64,000 bases of DNA from Arthrobacter globiformis (GTDB lineage Bacteria > Actinomycetota > Actinomycetes > Actinomycetales > Micrococcaceae), in the NCBI RefSeq assembly GCF_003261175.1, contig NZ_QLNP01000064.1, positions 62,001-126,000 of the forward strand. Direction: 5' to 3'. The position numbers and the translations under genes were made by a program. The notes under the pieces were generated by a model, which did no database searches, had not been told where the DNA came from, and was given only the letters and a program-made list of their open reading frames with translations. This document shows positions 8,687 through 19,429 of the stretch, in pieces (positions within the stretch are counted from its first letter, which is position 1; each line of letters begins with the position of its first letter).

Positions 8687-9702
8687 CAGACGCCGATCAG
8701 CGGGGAGAGCGCCAGCTCCAGGACGAAGGCGCCCGCGGCGGTGGCTGCCGGCGTCAGGACCCACAGGGACAGGATCCGGGTCACCAGCTTGCGGTGGCTG
8801 GTGGCAAACTGCTGGTTTTCCCCCGCGCCGAGCACGGCCGACGTGACCGTGTGCGTGGTGGACAGGGGCCAGTGCAGCCCGATGGCGCCAATAAACAGCA
8901 GGAGCGCACTGAAGCCTTGGGCCACCACGCCGCGTAGCGGATCGATCCGGGTGAGCCGGTAGCCGATGGTGTGCGAGATGCGCCAGCCGCCGAACAGCGT
9001 GCCCACCGTGATCATCACTGCGGACAGCATCGCCACCCACATTGGAAGCGAGCCGCCGTCGGAATAGCCTGCGGCCAGCAGTGCCAGGATGAGCACTGCG
9101 CTGATCCGCTGACCGTCCTGCAGCCCGTGGCCAAAGGCTACGGCACCGGCGGCGATCGACTGTGCCGCCCGGAACCGCTTGTTGACGACGCTCGGCTGGG
9201 CGTAGCGCGCAGCCCAGGTGACGGGAAAGACCAGCAGGTAGGCGGCAATGAACGCGACAACAGGCGAGAGGGCCAAGGGGAGGACCACCTGGAAGAGGAG
9301 TGACTGGTCCACGCCGCTCACCGAGTTGCCGCCCACCACCGCGCTGGCGGTCCCGGCGCCCGCCAGTCCGCCCACCAAGGCATGCGTGGAGGAGGAGGGA
9401 ATGCCCCGCCACCACAGGAAAATGCCCCAGGCGCACGCACTGGCGAGGCCGGCGGCAATGATGGTCAGACCGCTGTTCCCGGGAGGGAGGGCCACCCAGT
9501 TCTGGCTGATGGCCACCGCCAGTCCGGCACTGAGAAAGGCACCGATGAGGTTGAAAAGGGCGGCCAGCAGGACGGCGATGGTGGGGGTCAAAGCTCGCGT
9601 GCGCACAGCCAGGGCTACGGACGTCGACACATCCCGGAAGCCGTTGATGAAGGCGAATGCCGCGCTGAGGAGCACCACCAGGGCGAAGATGAACAGCGTC
9701 AC
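8686..9702 (-). CDS. pit: Inorganic phosphate transporter, PiT family
   Basis: 338 aa. Low-affinity metal-phosphate:H+ symporter. The N-terminal PiT signature is FINGFRDVSTSVALAVRTRALTP and the inverted C-terminal copy is ATSHRKLVTRILSLWVLTPAATA; about ten membrane segments. The N-terminal copy has GFRD where many PiT proteins have GFHD/GxxDxAN. It starts 2 nt after the DUF47 gene stop, so the two form a pair, as is common for PiT and its PhoU-like partner. Confidence 0.92.
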   Translation of the reverse strand: MTLFIFALVVLLSAAFAFINGFRDVSTSVALAVRTRALTPTIAVLLAALFNLIGAFLSAGLAVAISQNWVALPPGNSGLTIIAAGLASACAWGIFLWWRGIPSSSTHALVGGLAGAGTASAVVGGNSVSGVDQSLLFQVVLPLALSPVVAFIAAYLLVFPVTWAARYAQPSVVNKRFRAAQSIAAGAVAFGHGLQDGQRISAVLILALLAAGYSDGGSLPMWVAMLSAVMITVGTLFGGWRISHTIGYRLTRIDPLRGVVAQGFSALLLFIGAIGLHWPLSTTHTVTSAVLGAGENQQFATSHRKLVTRILSLWVLTPAATAAGAFVLELALSPLIGV

Positions 9703-9704
9703 TC

Positions 9705-10322
9705 TCAGGATTCCTTGACGATGATGCTGCCCACCTGGGTGGCGATCCGGCGCATGTCCTTGGTGACCTCGACCAGCTGGTTGGCGATGTCCCGGTTGCG
9801 GGCATACTGGGCTGATTTCATTTCCTTGAGCATGTCCGCCACCCAGACACGGTGCGTGCGTTCAGCCCGCTTGGCCAGACGCAGGACCTCGATCCAGTAG
9901 TCCTCAAGGTCGTCCAGATTGTTCAGGCGGCGCATTGCATCAGCCGTCAGCTCAGCCTGGCGGCTGATGATTTCCAGCTGGTCGGCCGCGCGCTTCGGCA
10001 GCCGGTCCAAATTGTAGAGCGCCACCAGCTCGGCGGCGGCGTCCAGCTTTTCAATGGCTTCGTTCAGGCTCTGCGAGAGAAAATACATGTCCTCCCGGGG
10101 GAGCGGATTCACAAAACTGGTGCGCATGTGCGTCAGGAGGGCGAAGTGCAGCTCGGCCGACTTTGCCTCGTGGTTGTGCATGTCCTCCACCAGCCTGTGG
10201 TGCTCGGAGGACGGTGCGCCCAGGATTTCCGCCATGGTGGCACTGGCAAAAACGATCTGCCGGGCCAGCTGCGAAAGAAGGTTCAGGCCTGCGGGCTCCT
10301 GGGGAAAAAGGCGCAGCTTCAT
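9705..10322 (-). CDS. DUF47 (PhoU-like) family protein, Pit accessory
   Basis: 205 aa, entirely helical. The pattern MKLRLFPQEP...FFxLLSQLA...HHRLVEDMHNHEAKSAEL matches the DUF47/YkaA PhoU-like family, usually encoded just upstream of pit and thought to modulate the transporter. The E-x3-D-x6-H metal-cluster positions typical of PhoU bundles are recognisable around residues 48-62. The start at 10322 was chosen because the conserved family N-terminus begins there and GGAG lies upstream; the longer reading adds 31 unlike residues. Confidence 0.88.
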   Translation of the reverse strand: MKLRLFPQEPAGLNLLSQLARQIVFASATMAEILGAPSSEHHRLVEDMHNHEAKSAELHFALLTHMRTSFVNPLPREDMYFLSQSLNEAIEKLDAAAELVALYNLDRLPKRAADQLEIISRQAELTADAMRRLNNLDDLEDYWIEVLRLAKRAERTHRVWVADMLKEMKSAQYARNRDIANQLVEVTKDMRRIATQVGSIIVKES

Positions 10323-10435
10323 GAGTACCGGTCTCCGGAGGATCGTCAGGGCGGGACGCCGCGGGAGTTCTTGACTTGACGTCCGAGCCGCAGCTAGACA
10401 GTACTTTACCGGCACCTGCGTTGGGGCATAAAAAT

Positions 10436-10519
10436 GGTGCCGAACCGGATACGCCTCTCGGCGGTAGGCCGCTCTAGGCGGCTAAATGTTGAAGCCCGGG
10501 GGTTTCGCGGTTCGGCACC
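10436..10519. repeat. Intergenic cruciform: 12-bp inverted repeat enclosing a smaller hairpin
   Basis: GGTGCCGAACCG (10436-10447) is perfectly inverted at 10508-10519 and encloses a GCCGC-TCTAG-GCGGC hairpin near 10468. It lies upstream of the DUF47 gene and downstream of the 10579-11238 gene (both minus strand). It could be a terminator for the latter or a dispersed repeat. The rest of 10323-10578 shows nothing else. Confidence 0.55.
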
Positions 10520-10578
10520 GATTTCAGTCTTCTACTTTGGCTGGGTCAAGTCAACATTGACAGATTTCGTCTGATGGG

Positions 10579-11238
10579 TCAGTCAAGCTCACCCAGCCGC
10601 CAGGCGTTGGCGGCGTGTTCCAGGTCCTCTGCGGTCTTGACGAGCAGGTGGGAGTTGCGCGTCAGTTTGCGCGCGTGGCTCTCGTTGGAATGCTCCGCGC
10701 CGTCCGCTAGCGTGGCCTGGCCGAGTGCCACCACGCGGCAAAAAGCGGCGGAGCGCTCCAGCGCAACGTCGAACTCGCCGTCGAAGGCCCCGGACAGGAT
10801 CGCGTCCGCCATGGTCTTCATTTCATCGGCGCCCGGCGGCTCAGCCGCGCCGGCCACCACATGGGAGACCTGGGCGGTGTCCTTGCCGGCCTTGAAATAA
10901 ACGGAGATGCGCTCGGGATCCTGCACCGTTGCCGCACGGAGGGCGTACAGCCGCCACAGCGCGCCGGGCAGTGAGCGGGCCGGGCTTTCCGCCCACATCT
11001 CCGCTATCGCCTCAAGGCCCTGCTCGTCGGCCAGCTTGACCAGCCGTTTGGTGATGACGGGATCATCGCTGTCCCGCCCGTGGCGCACCAGAGCCTGGGC
11101 GGCCAGATGCGCAGCTTCCGAGACGCGCGCCGGGTCGGCGCCGCCTGCGAAAGGTTCGAAATCAATGGGCGCAAAAGGCTTCGGTTTGTGGTGCCGCTCC
11201 GCCCCGCCCGGGCCGCTGGTTCCTGCGTTCTGGCTCAT
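10579..11238 (-). CDS. Conserved actinobacterial hypothetical protein
   Basis: 219 aa, soluble, with a Gly/Pro-rich N-terminal tail and then a mostly helical body (AHLAAQALVRHG, RLVKLADEQGLEAIAEMWAESPARSLPGALWRLYALR). I do not recognise a catalytic motif. Its overall look is that of conserved Arthrobacter proteins of unknown role. It stands alone between the phosphate block and the tRNA gene. Confidence 0.75.
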   Translation of the reverse strand: MSQNAGTSGPGGAERHHKPKPFAPIDFEPFAGGADPARVSEAAHLAAQALVRHGRDSDDPVITKRLVKLADEQGLEAIAEMWAESPARSLPGALWRLYALRAATVQDPERISVYFKAGKDTAQVSHVVAGAAEPPGADEMKTMADAILSGAFDGEFDVALERSAAFCRVVALGQATLADGAEHSNESHARKLTRNSHLLVKTAEDLEHAANAWRLGELD

Positions 11239-11482
11239 GGTCCCACGCTACTCCTGCAGGGAACCGGAATCGAGCGTCCTTTCAGCGCCTGCATTTCCTG
11301 GGAACGGCATCCATCGGGCACCTGCACTCCTTGCTGCCTCCCGGCAAAGACACGTTCGACGACGGCGGCGGGCCGCCGTGCTGAAGTCGCCACCGTCTGG
11401 GGTACAGTATTAAACGTTCAGAAATGGACTGGAACTGTTTCGCGTTTGCAGGCTTTTGTGTCCGCATTCCAGCAGGCAGTTT

Positions 11483-11555
11483 GGGCCTTTAGCTCAGTTG
11501 GTAGAGCATCGGACTTTTAATCCGTGGGTCGTGGGTTCGATCCCCACAGGGCCCA
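11483..11555 (+). tRNA. tRNA-Lys (anticodon TTT)
   Basis: A 73-nt cloverleaf can be drawn: acceptor GGGCCTT/AGGGCCC (one G-T), D-stem GCTC/GAGC, anticodon loop CTTTTAA giving TTT, T-arm GTGGG-TTCGATC-CCCAC. CCA is not encoded. The outermost anticodon-stem pair (27-43) is T-T. Confidence 0.97.
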
Positions 11556-11574
11556 CTCTTTTAGCGAAGAGTGG

Positions 11575-11616
11575 AAAATCCCCGGATTCCTGGCAACAGG
11601 AATCCGGGGATTTTTT
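11575..11616 (+). terminator. Rho-independent terminator of tRNA-Lys
   Basis: An 18-bp perfect stem closed by a GCAA tetraloop, followed by TTTTTT, starts 20 nt after the tRNA. Confidence 0.95.
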
Positions 11617-11647
11617 ATTGGCGCAGGGTTATCGCAAAAAACGGCGG

Positions 11648-13150
11648 CTAGCTCGCTGCCGGCAGGGCGTCCTCCGTGGCCACAATGCCTTGACGCTCCC
11701 GCGCCGGGCAGCCCTGCGGGCCCCTTTCCGCTTCCGGGTAGGCGCCGTTCACGGCCGTCTGCGCTTCCACACCGGCCGTCACGTCCAACCCGAACAGTGT
11801 TTCAAGGGCAGCGGTGTATTCGTCCTGCCGGCCGGCTGCCGCCAGTTCACGCCCCCGCGAGGTTGGCACATGCAGGAGCTGCCGCACTACCCGCCGCAGG
11901 GCGAATTCCACCGCTTCCGCCGTGGCCGTGCAGCCGTGCTGGTTCTTCACCCGTGCCACTTCATCAGCCAGTACCGACTGCATGTGTCCGCGCAGCGCTA
12001 CGATTGCCGGATCCAGAAGCCGCGCCTGCCGGTCCTCCTCGAACCTCAGGGCGGCCCGCCGGACAAGCTCACCGGCCTGGCGGACGACGTCGGTTTGTTC
12101 ACGCGGCGAAGCCAGCCGCACATGCTCCAGCGTGATGAGGTCAAGCCCCGGCAGTTCGCCTACTTCCGGCTCGAAGTCACGGCTCAGGGCGAGGTCGACG
12201 ACGACGAGCGGGGCGGCAGCGCCCTGCCGGAAGCTCCGAAAGTCCTCGGAGCCGAGCCTGGGGCCGCGGCCGCTGCAGCCGATCACCACATCCGCTCCGC
12301 GGACGGCGGCGGGCAGATCCTCGGCGGTGAGGCCGGTGGCGCCCCGGGCTGCCGCGAAGGCCTCGGCCCGTCCGGACCAGGAAAACACGGACACCGCAGA
12401 ACACGCCCTTGCTGCGAGGAGCGCCAGGGTAGAGCCGGCGTAGGCGCCGGTGCCGATGACCACCACGGACAGTCCGGCAAGGTCTTGGGGTCCAAGCTTG
12501 GATAGGACCAGGTCCAGCGCAACGGACACCATAGAGCGGCCGGCCTCACCCAGGGCCGTCAGCGAGCCGACTTCGCGGGCGGCACGGGAGGCCGCCTGGA
12601 AGAGACGGACCAGGGCGCCGCTGGCCGTTCCGTCCTCCTGTGCGGAGGCCAGCGACCGGCGCAGTTGGCCAGCGATTTCGCGTTCGCCCACCACTGCCGA
12701 GTCAAGGCCGGCGCCCACCGAGAAGAGATGCTCAGTCATGGCGGTGCCGGTCAGGCAGTCAAGGGCCCGGTCGAGTTCGTAAGGGGAAACGCCTGAACAT
12801 GTGCTGATGACACGCAGCACGCGCTGCCTGGTGATGTCCGGATCCGCGGCCGGAGCGACATCGCAATAGATTTCGAACCGGTTGCACGTGGCGAGCACGA
12901 CTGCTCCCGCAACGCCGTCCACGTCCGCAATAATGCCCGAAGTAATACGGACGGGTCCCGAACCGAGCCGGGCCAAGAACTCCAGGCCGGATCCCCGGCC
13001 CTCCTCGCCGCCAACCGGTTCGGGACCCCCGTCACCGGACCGGAGAAATGAACCCCGGTCCGGTGTGCGGGCACGATGGGAAACCACAAGAGCAAACTGC
13101 CGTTCTGACGGGGGTAATCCTTTTATGGACCCCCCTGCACCCTGCAACAA
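11648..13150 (-). CDS. hemA: Glutamyl-tRNA reductase HemA
   Basis: About 500 aa. Reduces Glu-tRNA(Glu) to glutamate-1-semialdehyde, first step of C5 tetrapyrrole synthesis. The catalytic Cys is in LATCNRFEIY; GEREIAGQLRRSL matches the conserved GExQI-type block and VVVIGTGAYAG is the NADPH Rossmann loop. The N-terminal strand FALVVSHRART corresponds to the family's LxGxSHRTAP region. The TTG start at 13150 was chosen because GAAGGGGG lies 5 nt upstream and it keeps this strand. A GTG at 13087 would cut into it. It is more divergent and longer than usual HemA (about 420-450 aa), and no other hem gene is adjacent. Confidence 0.85.
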   Translation of the reverse strand: MLQGAGGSIKGLPPSERQFALVVSHRARTPDRGSFLRSGDGGPEPVGGEEGRGSGLEFLARLGSGPVRITSGIIADVDGVAGAVVLATCNRFEIYCDVAPAADPDITRQRVLRVISTCSGVSPYELDRALDCLTGTAMTEHLFSVGAGLDSAVVGEREIAGQLRRSLASAQEDGTASGALVRLFQAASRAAREVGSLTALGEAGRSMVSVALDLVLSKLGPQDLAGLSVVVIGTGAYAGSTLALLAARACSAVSVFSWSGRAEAFAAARGATGLTAEDLPAAVRGADVVIGCSGRGPRLGSEDFRSFRQGAAAPLVVVDLALSRDFEPEVGELPGLDLITLEHVRLASPREQTDVVRQAGELVRRAALRFEEDRQARLLDPAIVALRGHMQSVLADEVARVKNQHGCTATAEAVEFALRRVVRQLLHVPTSRGRELAAAGRQDEYTAALETLFGLDVTAGVEAQTAVNGAYPEAERGPQGCPARERQGIVATEDALPAAS

Positions 13151-13296
13151 TTCGGCCCCCTTCTGCCGCAACGTTCCCCACCCTGTCCTGCCGCGCCGCT
13201 TGGTTGCCGCCCCGGGTGGTGGCCACCGCGAGGTCACCGTTTGCCGGACCGGTCCCGCCAGTGGCCGCCGCTTAGAGGACACTGCCGGTTTGTCGC

Positions 13297-13324
13297 TGGG
13301 GCCAGGCGCCGTTGCCTGGCCCCA
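13297..13324. other. Hairpin in the hemA-lacI divergent region
   Basis: A perfect 11-bp stem TGGGGCCAGGC / GCCTGGCCCCA with a 6-nt loop. The gene-free stretch 13151-13472 (322 nt) holds this hairpin, a possible LacI operator at 13398 and the two divergent promoters; I see no ORF of its own. The hairpin may lie in the hemA 5' leader, but without more structure I do not call a riboswitch. Confidence 0.5.
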
Positions 13325-13397
13325 GAGCCAAGAGACCTTGCAGAAAGGGTGGAGTACCCACCTTGGGAAATTCTTGGCGGGCGGGGCGGCCTGCATT

Positions 13398-13414
13398 CTG
13401 CAACGATGTAGCAG
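13398..13414. promoter_or_regulatory. Candidate LacI-type operator
   Basis: CTGCAACGATGTAGCAG is a 17-bp near-palindrome about 60 bp upstream of the LacI-family gene at 13473. Its central CG and flanking AAC/GTT-like bases resemble LacI-family sites. Autoregulation is inferred. Confidence 0.35.
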
Positions 13415-13472
13415 AGAGGAATACAGCTGAGAGATATACCCCGGGAAAGTGTGCCGTGAAAGGGGGACTTGC

Positions 13473-14480
13473 ATGGCGGTGACAATGAACGATGTTGCCC
13501 GCGCGGCCGGGGTTTCCCTGAAAACCGTGTCGAACGTGCTCAACAACTATGAGTTCATCAGGCCGGCCACCCGGCAGAAAGTGCTGGACGCCATCGCCGA
13601 GCTCGGGTATGAGGCCAACCTGACGGCGCGGAGCCTGAGGTCCGGAAAGTCCCGCATGCTGGGCCTGGTGGTGTCCGACCTTTCCGTGCCCTACTACGCA
13701 GAGCTCGCTTCCAAGCTCATGAGTGCGGCAGCAGCCCGGGACTACCGCGTCCTGGTTGAGCAGTCGGCCGCGACTCGGGCCAACGAACTTGCTGCCCTGC
13801 AGGGATCGCTGAGCCAGCTGACGGACGGGCTCCTGTTCATTCCGCTGGTGCTCGACGCGGACGCTGTGGCCGCTGCCCGGCGCGGTACCAAGCCCCTCGT
13901 GATGCTCGGCGAACACATCGACGACCCCCGGTTCGACCAGGTCACCATGAAGAATGTGGGCGCGGCCAGGGCCGTGACAGCCCACCTGCTGGCGGGAGGC
14001 CGGCGTCGTATCGCAGTGATCGGTGCTTCCCCCGGGGACCGTGTGGGTTCGTCCGGCCTTCGGCTGGCCGGATACCGGGAGGCGCTTGCCGAGGAGGGAA
14101 TCGACTTTGACCCGGCCCTGACGGTGCCGGCCGAATGGCGCCGTGACGGGGGCGCGTCCGCGGTGGCCAGGCTGCTCGAGGGCGGCCAGCCATTCGACGC
14201 TGTCTTCGGACTCAATGACGCCCTGGCCCTGGGTGCCATGCACGAACTGCTGCTCCGCGGGATAAGGGTGCCCGGGGACGCAGCCGTGGCCGGGTTCGAC
14301 GACATCGATGAGGCGCGGTTCTCGTCCCCATCCCTGACCACCGTGGCGCCCGGCATGAACGAGATCGCAGAGCGGTCCGTGCAGCTGCTGATCGACCGGA
14401 TCGAGGGAACCGAGAAGGCCGCCGGGGGCGTGCACGCGGAAGCGGAATTCGAATTGCGAATCCGGGCCTCGGCCCCCTAG
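13473..14480 (+). CDS. LacI-family transcriptional regulator
   Basis: 335 aa. The N-terminal LacI HTH is plain (TMNDVARAAGVSLKTVSNVLNN) with the hinge-helix region following (ANLTARSLRSGKS). The periplasmic-binding-protein-like sugar domain ends in GFDDIDEARFSSPSLTTV. The start at 13473 has AAAGGGGG upstream; an upstream in-frame ATG at 13449 adds eight unlike residues. The regulated sugar genes are not adjacent (a cysteine hydrolase and urease follow), so its target is unknown. Confidence 0.9.
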   Translation: MAVTMNDVARAAGVSLKTVSNVLNNYEFIRPATRQKVLDAIAELGYEANLTARSLRSGKSRMLGLVVSDLSVPYYAELASKLMSAAAARDYRVLVEQSAATRANELAALQGSLSQLTDGLLFIPLVLDADAVAAARRGTKPLVMLGEHIDDPRFDQVTMKNVGAARAVTAHLLAGGRRRIAVIGASPGDRVGSSGLRLAGYREALAEEGIDFDPALTVPAEWRRDGGASAVARLLEGGQPFDAVFGLNDALALGAMHELLLRGIRVPGDAAVAGFDDIDEARFSSPSLTTVAPGMNEIAERSVQLLIDRIEGTEKAAGGVHAEAEFELRIRASAP

Positions 14481-14568
14481 GGCGCGGTGGGGTTTCGCAA
14501 TCCGGGTTTCACAGGGTCCGCGAACGGGTACGTCACCGTCACCGGCACAGTGAAGGAAAGGTGGATCC

Positions 14569-15126
14569 ATGATTGCCCTGCTCGTCATCGACATGCAGAA
14601 CGCATACTTCGAAGCGCCGGAACTGTCAGCCCAGCGGGAGCGGCTGGTCACCTCCTGCAACAGGCTGCTGGAGGGCTTCACCTCCAGCGGACACAAGGCG
14701 CTGCTGGTTGGCACAGAGCATGAGCGCGACAAATCAACGTGGACGCTGAGCATGCTCGACGACGACCAGGGCTTCATTTTCCGCGGCAGCGAGCAGGCGG
14801 AGGCCGTGCCCGGCCTCGCCACCGACGGCCTGCCGCAGCTGAGCAAGACGCGGGACAGCGCCTTTATTGGCACCAACCTGCTGTCCCGGCTGCGGAACTG
14901 GGGCGCCGACGAGGTGGTGCTGGCCGGGGTCTCCACGCACAACTGCATCGCGCAGACCGGAGCGGACGCTTTCGCCCACAACATCCGGGTTACGTACGCC
15001 GAGGACGCCATGGCTTCGGAGGACAGCCAGGATGCCGCGGACATGCTGCGCATCCTGTCCACCACTTACCGCCAGCCGGTCCAGCCGAGCGAGGAGATCC
15101 TGGCCCGGCTCAGCGGCGCACACTGA
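14569..15126 (+). CDS. Isochorismatase-family cysteine hydrolase
   Basis: 185 aa. The catalytic triad is visible: Asp8 (LLVIDMQ), Lys93 (SKTRDSAF) and Cys126 (STHNCIAQT). The family hydrolyses small amides or ethers (nicotinamide, ureidoacrylate, N-carbamoyl compounds, isochorismate). Its place just upstream of ureABC on the same strand suggests an amidase that releases urea, ammonia or a related nitrogen compound, but the substrate is not determined by sequence alone. Confidence 0.85.
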   Translation: MIALLVIDMQNAYFEAPELSAQRERLVTSCNRLLEGFTSSGHKALLVGTEHERDKSTWTLSMLDDDQGFIFRGSEQAEAVPGLATDGLPQLSKTRDSAFIGTNLLSRLRNWGADEVVLAGVSTHNCIAQTGADAFAHNIRVTYAEDAMASEDSQDAADMLRILSTTYRQPVQPSEEILARLSGAH

Positions 15127-15217
15127 GGGCCGGACCTGACACGTCCGAAACGTGGTGGAAACGAATGGGGCCTAGTCTGGGTCCCACGCCGACCCGCCGG
15201 CCGTCGAAGGGATCCCC

Positions 15218-15520
15218 ATGCATCTGCTGCCCCGTGAGCAGGAAAAGCTCATGATCGTGGTCGCCGCCGACCTCGCCCGCAGGCGCCAGGGGCGCGGGCT
15301 CAAACTGAACTACCCGGAAGCCGTGGCCATCATCAGCTACGAGCTGATCGAGGGTGCCCGGGACGGCCGCACCGTGGCCGAGCTCATGAGCTACGGCACC
15401 TCGCTGCTCACCCGCGCCGACGTCATGGATGGTGTGCCGGAGATGATCCACGATGTCCAGATCGAGGCCACTTTTCCTGATGGCACCAAGCTCGTCACCG
15501 TCCACGATCCCATCCGATAG
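15218..15520 (+). CDS. ureA: Urease gamma subunit UreA
   Basis: 100 aa, the standard length. Opens [23 protein letters not shown], then [24 protein letters not shown] and VAELMSYG, all family hallmarks. Structural subunit of the (UreABC)3 nickel enzyme that hydrolyses urea to ammonia and carbamate. First gene of the urease operon. Confidence 0.97.
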   Translation: MHLLPREQEKLMIVVAADLARRRQGRGLKLNYPEAVAIISYELIEGARDGRTVAELMSYGTSLLTRADVMDGVPEMIHDVQIEATFPDGTKLVTVHDPIR

Positions 15521-15527
15521 GGGCGCC

Positions 15528-15877
15528 ATGATTCCCGGAGAGTACGTCCTGCGTCCCGAACCGCTGGTGATTAACCCGGGACGGGAGGCTGTCGACGTCG
15601 TTGTTCTCAACACCGGTGACCGTCCCGTGCAGGTGGGCTCGCACTACCACTTTGCGGAGGCGAACCCGGCGCTGGAATTCGACCGCGGCGCCGCCTATGG
15701 GCGGCGCCTGGACATTCCCGCCGGCACCGCAGCACGGTTCGAACCGGGCGACGGGAAGACTGTCCGGCTGATCAGGCTGGCCGGAAGCCGGGAGGTTTAC
15801 GGCCTGAGCAATGCGGTGAACGGCAGCCTCGGCGACGGCGCGGGCCGGGGCAGCACTGACAAGGACGGGGGCGTCCG

Positions 15878-15881
<4 letters not shown>
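15528..15881 (+). CDS. ureB: Urease beta subunit UreB
   Basis: 117 aa. Shows the UreB segments [30 protein letters not shown] and [15 protein letters not shown]. The C-terminal ~20 residues ([16 protein letters not shown]) are a loose tail. The start at 15528 lies 7 nt after ureA and the last four bases overlap the ureC start (ATGA). Confidence 0.96.
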
Positions 15882-17635
<1,754 letters not shown>

Positions 17636-17643
17636 GAGTTCAG

Positions 17644-18120
17644 ATGATCATCGAGAAAGTCCTCGGCAACCTGCACGACCAACCTGCCGAGTCCTATTCC
17701 GGCCTGCACCGGGAGAAGGTGGTGCTGCCGAGCACCCAGCTGGTCAAACGGATCCAGCGCGTCACCACCGACCACGGCAACGAGATCGGCATCCGGCTTC
17801 CTACCGGATCGGCTGATCTCCGCGACGGCGACGTGCTGCACATCGCCGAAACCAACATGATCGTGGTCTCTGTGCTGCCCACCGACGTCCTGGTGATCGC
17901 ACCACGGACCATCCACGAGATGGGCGTCGTGGCCCACTCCCTCGGCAACCGGCACCTGCAGGCGCAGTTTTTCGATGCAACGTCCGAGTACGGCGCCGAA
18001 GTCATGGTGTGCCAGTACGACCACACCGTCGAGGACTACCTCAAACACGTCGGCGCGCCCTACGACCGCCAGGAACGCGTCATGCCAGAGCCTTTCCGCC
18101 ATGCTGAACACTCGCACTAG
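17644..18120 (+). CDS. ureE: Urease accessory protein UreE (nickel carrier)
   Basis: 158 aa. UreE-type N-terminal domain followed by the metallochaperone domain (ETNMIVVSVLPTDVLVIAP, MGVVAHSLGNRHLQAQF). The conserved nickel-binding His is in GNRHLQ. The C-terminus is only weakly His-rich (HAEHSH), unlike the long His tail of Klebsiella UreE. It overlaps ureF by 20 nt. Confidence 0.95.
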   Translation: MIIEKVLGNLHDQPAESYSGLHREKVVLPSTQLVKRIQRVTTDHGNEIGIRLPTGSADLRDGDVLHIAETNMIVVSVLPTDVLVIAPRTIHEMGVVAHSLGNRHLQAQFFDATSEYGAEVMVCQYDHTVEDYLKHVGAPYDRQERVMPEPFRHAEHSH

Positions 18121-18784
18121 CATCCATCAGCTGGCGCTTAGGCAGCTTACTGATTCCGCCTTGCCTACTGGGGCGTTTGCTCATTCGTTAGGGTTTGAGA
18201 CCTATATCGAGCGGGGGGTCGTTCATGATGAGGAGTCCTTTGGGGTGTGGCTGGCTGCCTTCGTCTCTCAGCAGCTGACTTATTCGGATGCCTTGGCTAT
18301 CCGCTTTTTGTACGAAGGGGTTTCCGTCCTTGAGCTGGATGAGTTGCTTACTGCGCAGCTTTTGCCGCGGCAGGTGCGGGAGGCGAGCGTCAAGATGGGT
18401 GGGCGGTTGATTGAGATCGGTACCGAGGTGTTTCCGTCGGAGGAGCTGGACGCGTACCGGGCGCTGGTGAGCGGGGGCCGGGCCGCGGGCCATCAGCCGC
18501 TGGCGTTCGCCGTCGTCGCCCGCTCACTGGGGGTGCCGCAGGCGGAGGCGATTGCCGCGTACCTTTTTGCAACTGTCACGTCGCTGACGCAGAACGCCGT
18601 CCGGGCCATCCCGCTCGGGCAGAACGCCGGCCAGCGGGTGCTGCGGAAGATGCACGACGCCGTTGCTGCCGCCGTCGAGCGGACCGCCCGCCTCACGCCG
18701 GACGACTTCGGGGCCGTCAGCCCCGGACTGGAGATTTCGCAGATGAGGCATGAGCGCCAGCGTGCCCGCATGTTCATGAGCTAA
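18101..18784 (+). CDS. ureF: Urease accessory protein UreF
   Basis: 227 aa. UreF pattern: QLTDSALPTGAFAHSLGFETYIERGVV at the N-terminus and LTQNAVRAIPLGQNAGQRVL later. It acts with UreD and UreG in nickel insertion. The start at 18101 lies inside the ureE end. The first ~300 nt use many A/T-ending codons (ctt, act, gat, ttt, cat, tcg, tta), after which the operon's usual C/G-ending bias returns. Confidence 0.94.
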   Translation: MLNTRTSIHQLALRQLTDSALPTGAFAHSLGFETYIERGVVHDEESFGVWLAAFVSQQLTYSDALAIRFLYEGVSVLELDELLTAQLLPRQVREASVKMGGRLIEIGTEVFPSEELDAYRALVSGGRAAGHQPLAFAVVARSLGVPQAEAIAAYLFATVTSLTQNAVRAIPLGQNAGQRVLRKMHDAVAAAVERTARLTPDDFGAVSPGLEISQMRHERQRARMFMS

Positions 18785-18811
18785 CTGTGCTTTTTGACTT
18801 AGGAGGACAAC

Positions 18812-19429
18812 ATGGCTGAACCCATCAAGATCGGCGTCGGCGGCCCCGTCGGCGCCGGAAAGACCCAGCTCGTGGAACGGATCACGCGCCATATGAGCAC
18901 GGAGATCTCCATGGCCGCCATTACCAACGACATCTACACGATCGAGGACGCGAAGATCCTGGCCGCCAACGGCATCCTGCCGGAGGACCGCATCATCGGC
19001 GTCGAAACCGGCGGCTGCCCGCACACCGCCATCCGCGAAGACACGTCCATGAACACGGCCGCCATCGAGGAGCTTAAGCAGCGGCACCCCGACCTGCAGG
19101 TGATCTTCGTGGAATCCGGCGGCGACAACCTTTCCGCCACCTTCAGCCCCGAGCTGGTGGACTTCTCGATCTACATCATCGACGTCGCTCAGGGTGAGAA
19201 GATCCCCCGGAAGGCCGGACAGGGCATGATCAAGTCCGACCTCTTCATCATCAACAAGACAGACCTCGCCCCGCACGTCGGCGCAGACCTCGCCGTCATG
19301 GAACGCGACTCCAAGGAATTCCGCGGCGACAGGCCATTTTGCTTCACGAACCTCAAAACGGACGAAGGCCTTGAGCACGTCACCGAATGGATCCGCCGCG
19401 AAGTGCTGATGCTCGACTTGGCCTTATGA
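18812..19429 (+). CDS. ureG: Urease accessory GTPase UreG
   Basis: 205 aa. P-loop [13 protein letters not shown] near residues 9-21, the UreG/HypB switch [10 protein letters not shown], the nickel-binding CPH-equivalent [13 protein letters not shown], and the guanine-specificity NKTDLA. Hydrolyses GTP to drive nickel delivery to UreC. TAGGAGGA lies just upstream of ATG. Confidence 0.97.
   Translation: MAEPIKIGVGGPVGAGKTQLVERITRHMSTEISMAAITNDIYTIEDAKILAANGILPEDRIIGVETGGCPHTAIREDTSMNTAAIEELKQRHPDLQVIFVESGGDNLSATFSPELVDFSIYIIDVAQGEKIPRKAGQGMIKSDLFIINKTDLAPHVGADLAVMERDSKEFRGDRPFCFTNLKTDEGLEHVTEWIRREVLMLDLAL

Noticed and set aside
8561-9805. Long Arg/Ser/Pro-rich ORF over the pit gene
   Set aside because: Shadow frame of pit; its composition is Arg/His/Gly-rich with no domain.
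10436-10519. Riboswitch or small RNA upstream of the DUF47 gene
   Set aside because: Only one long inverted repeat and one hairpin are visible; no known riboswitch core was recognised.
13272-15065. 597-aa minus-strand ORF over LacI and hydrolase genes
   Set aside because: Antisense to two well-supported genes and without recognisable motifs.
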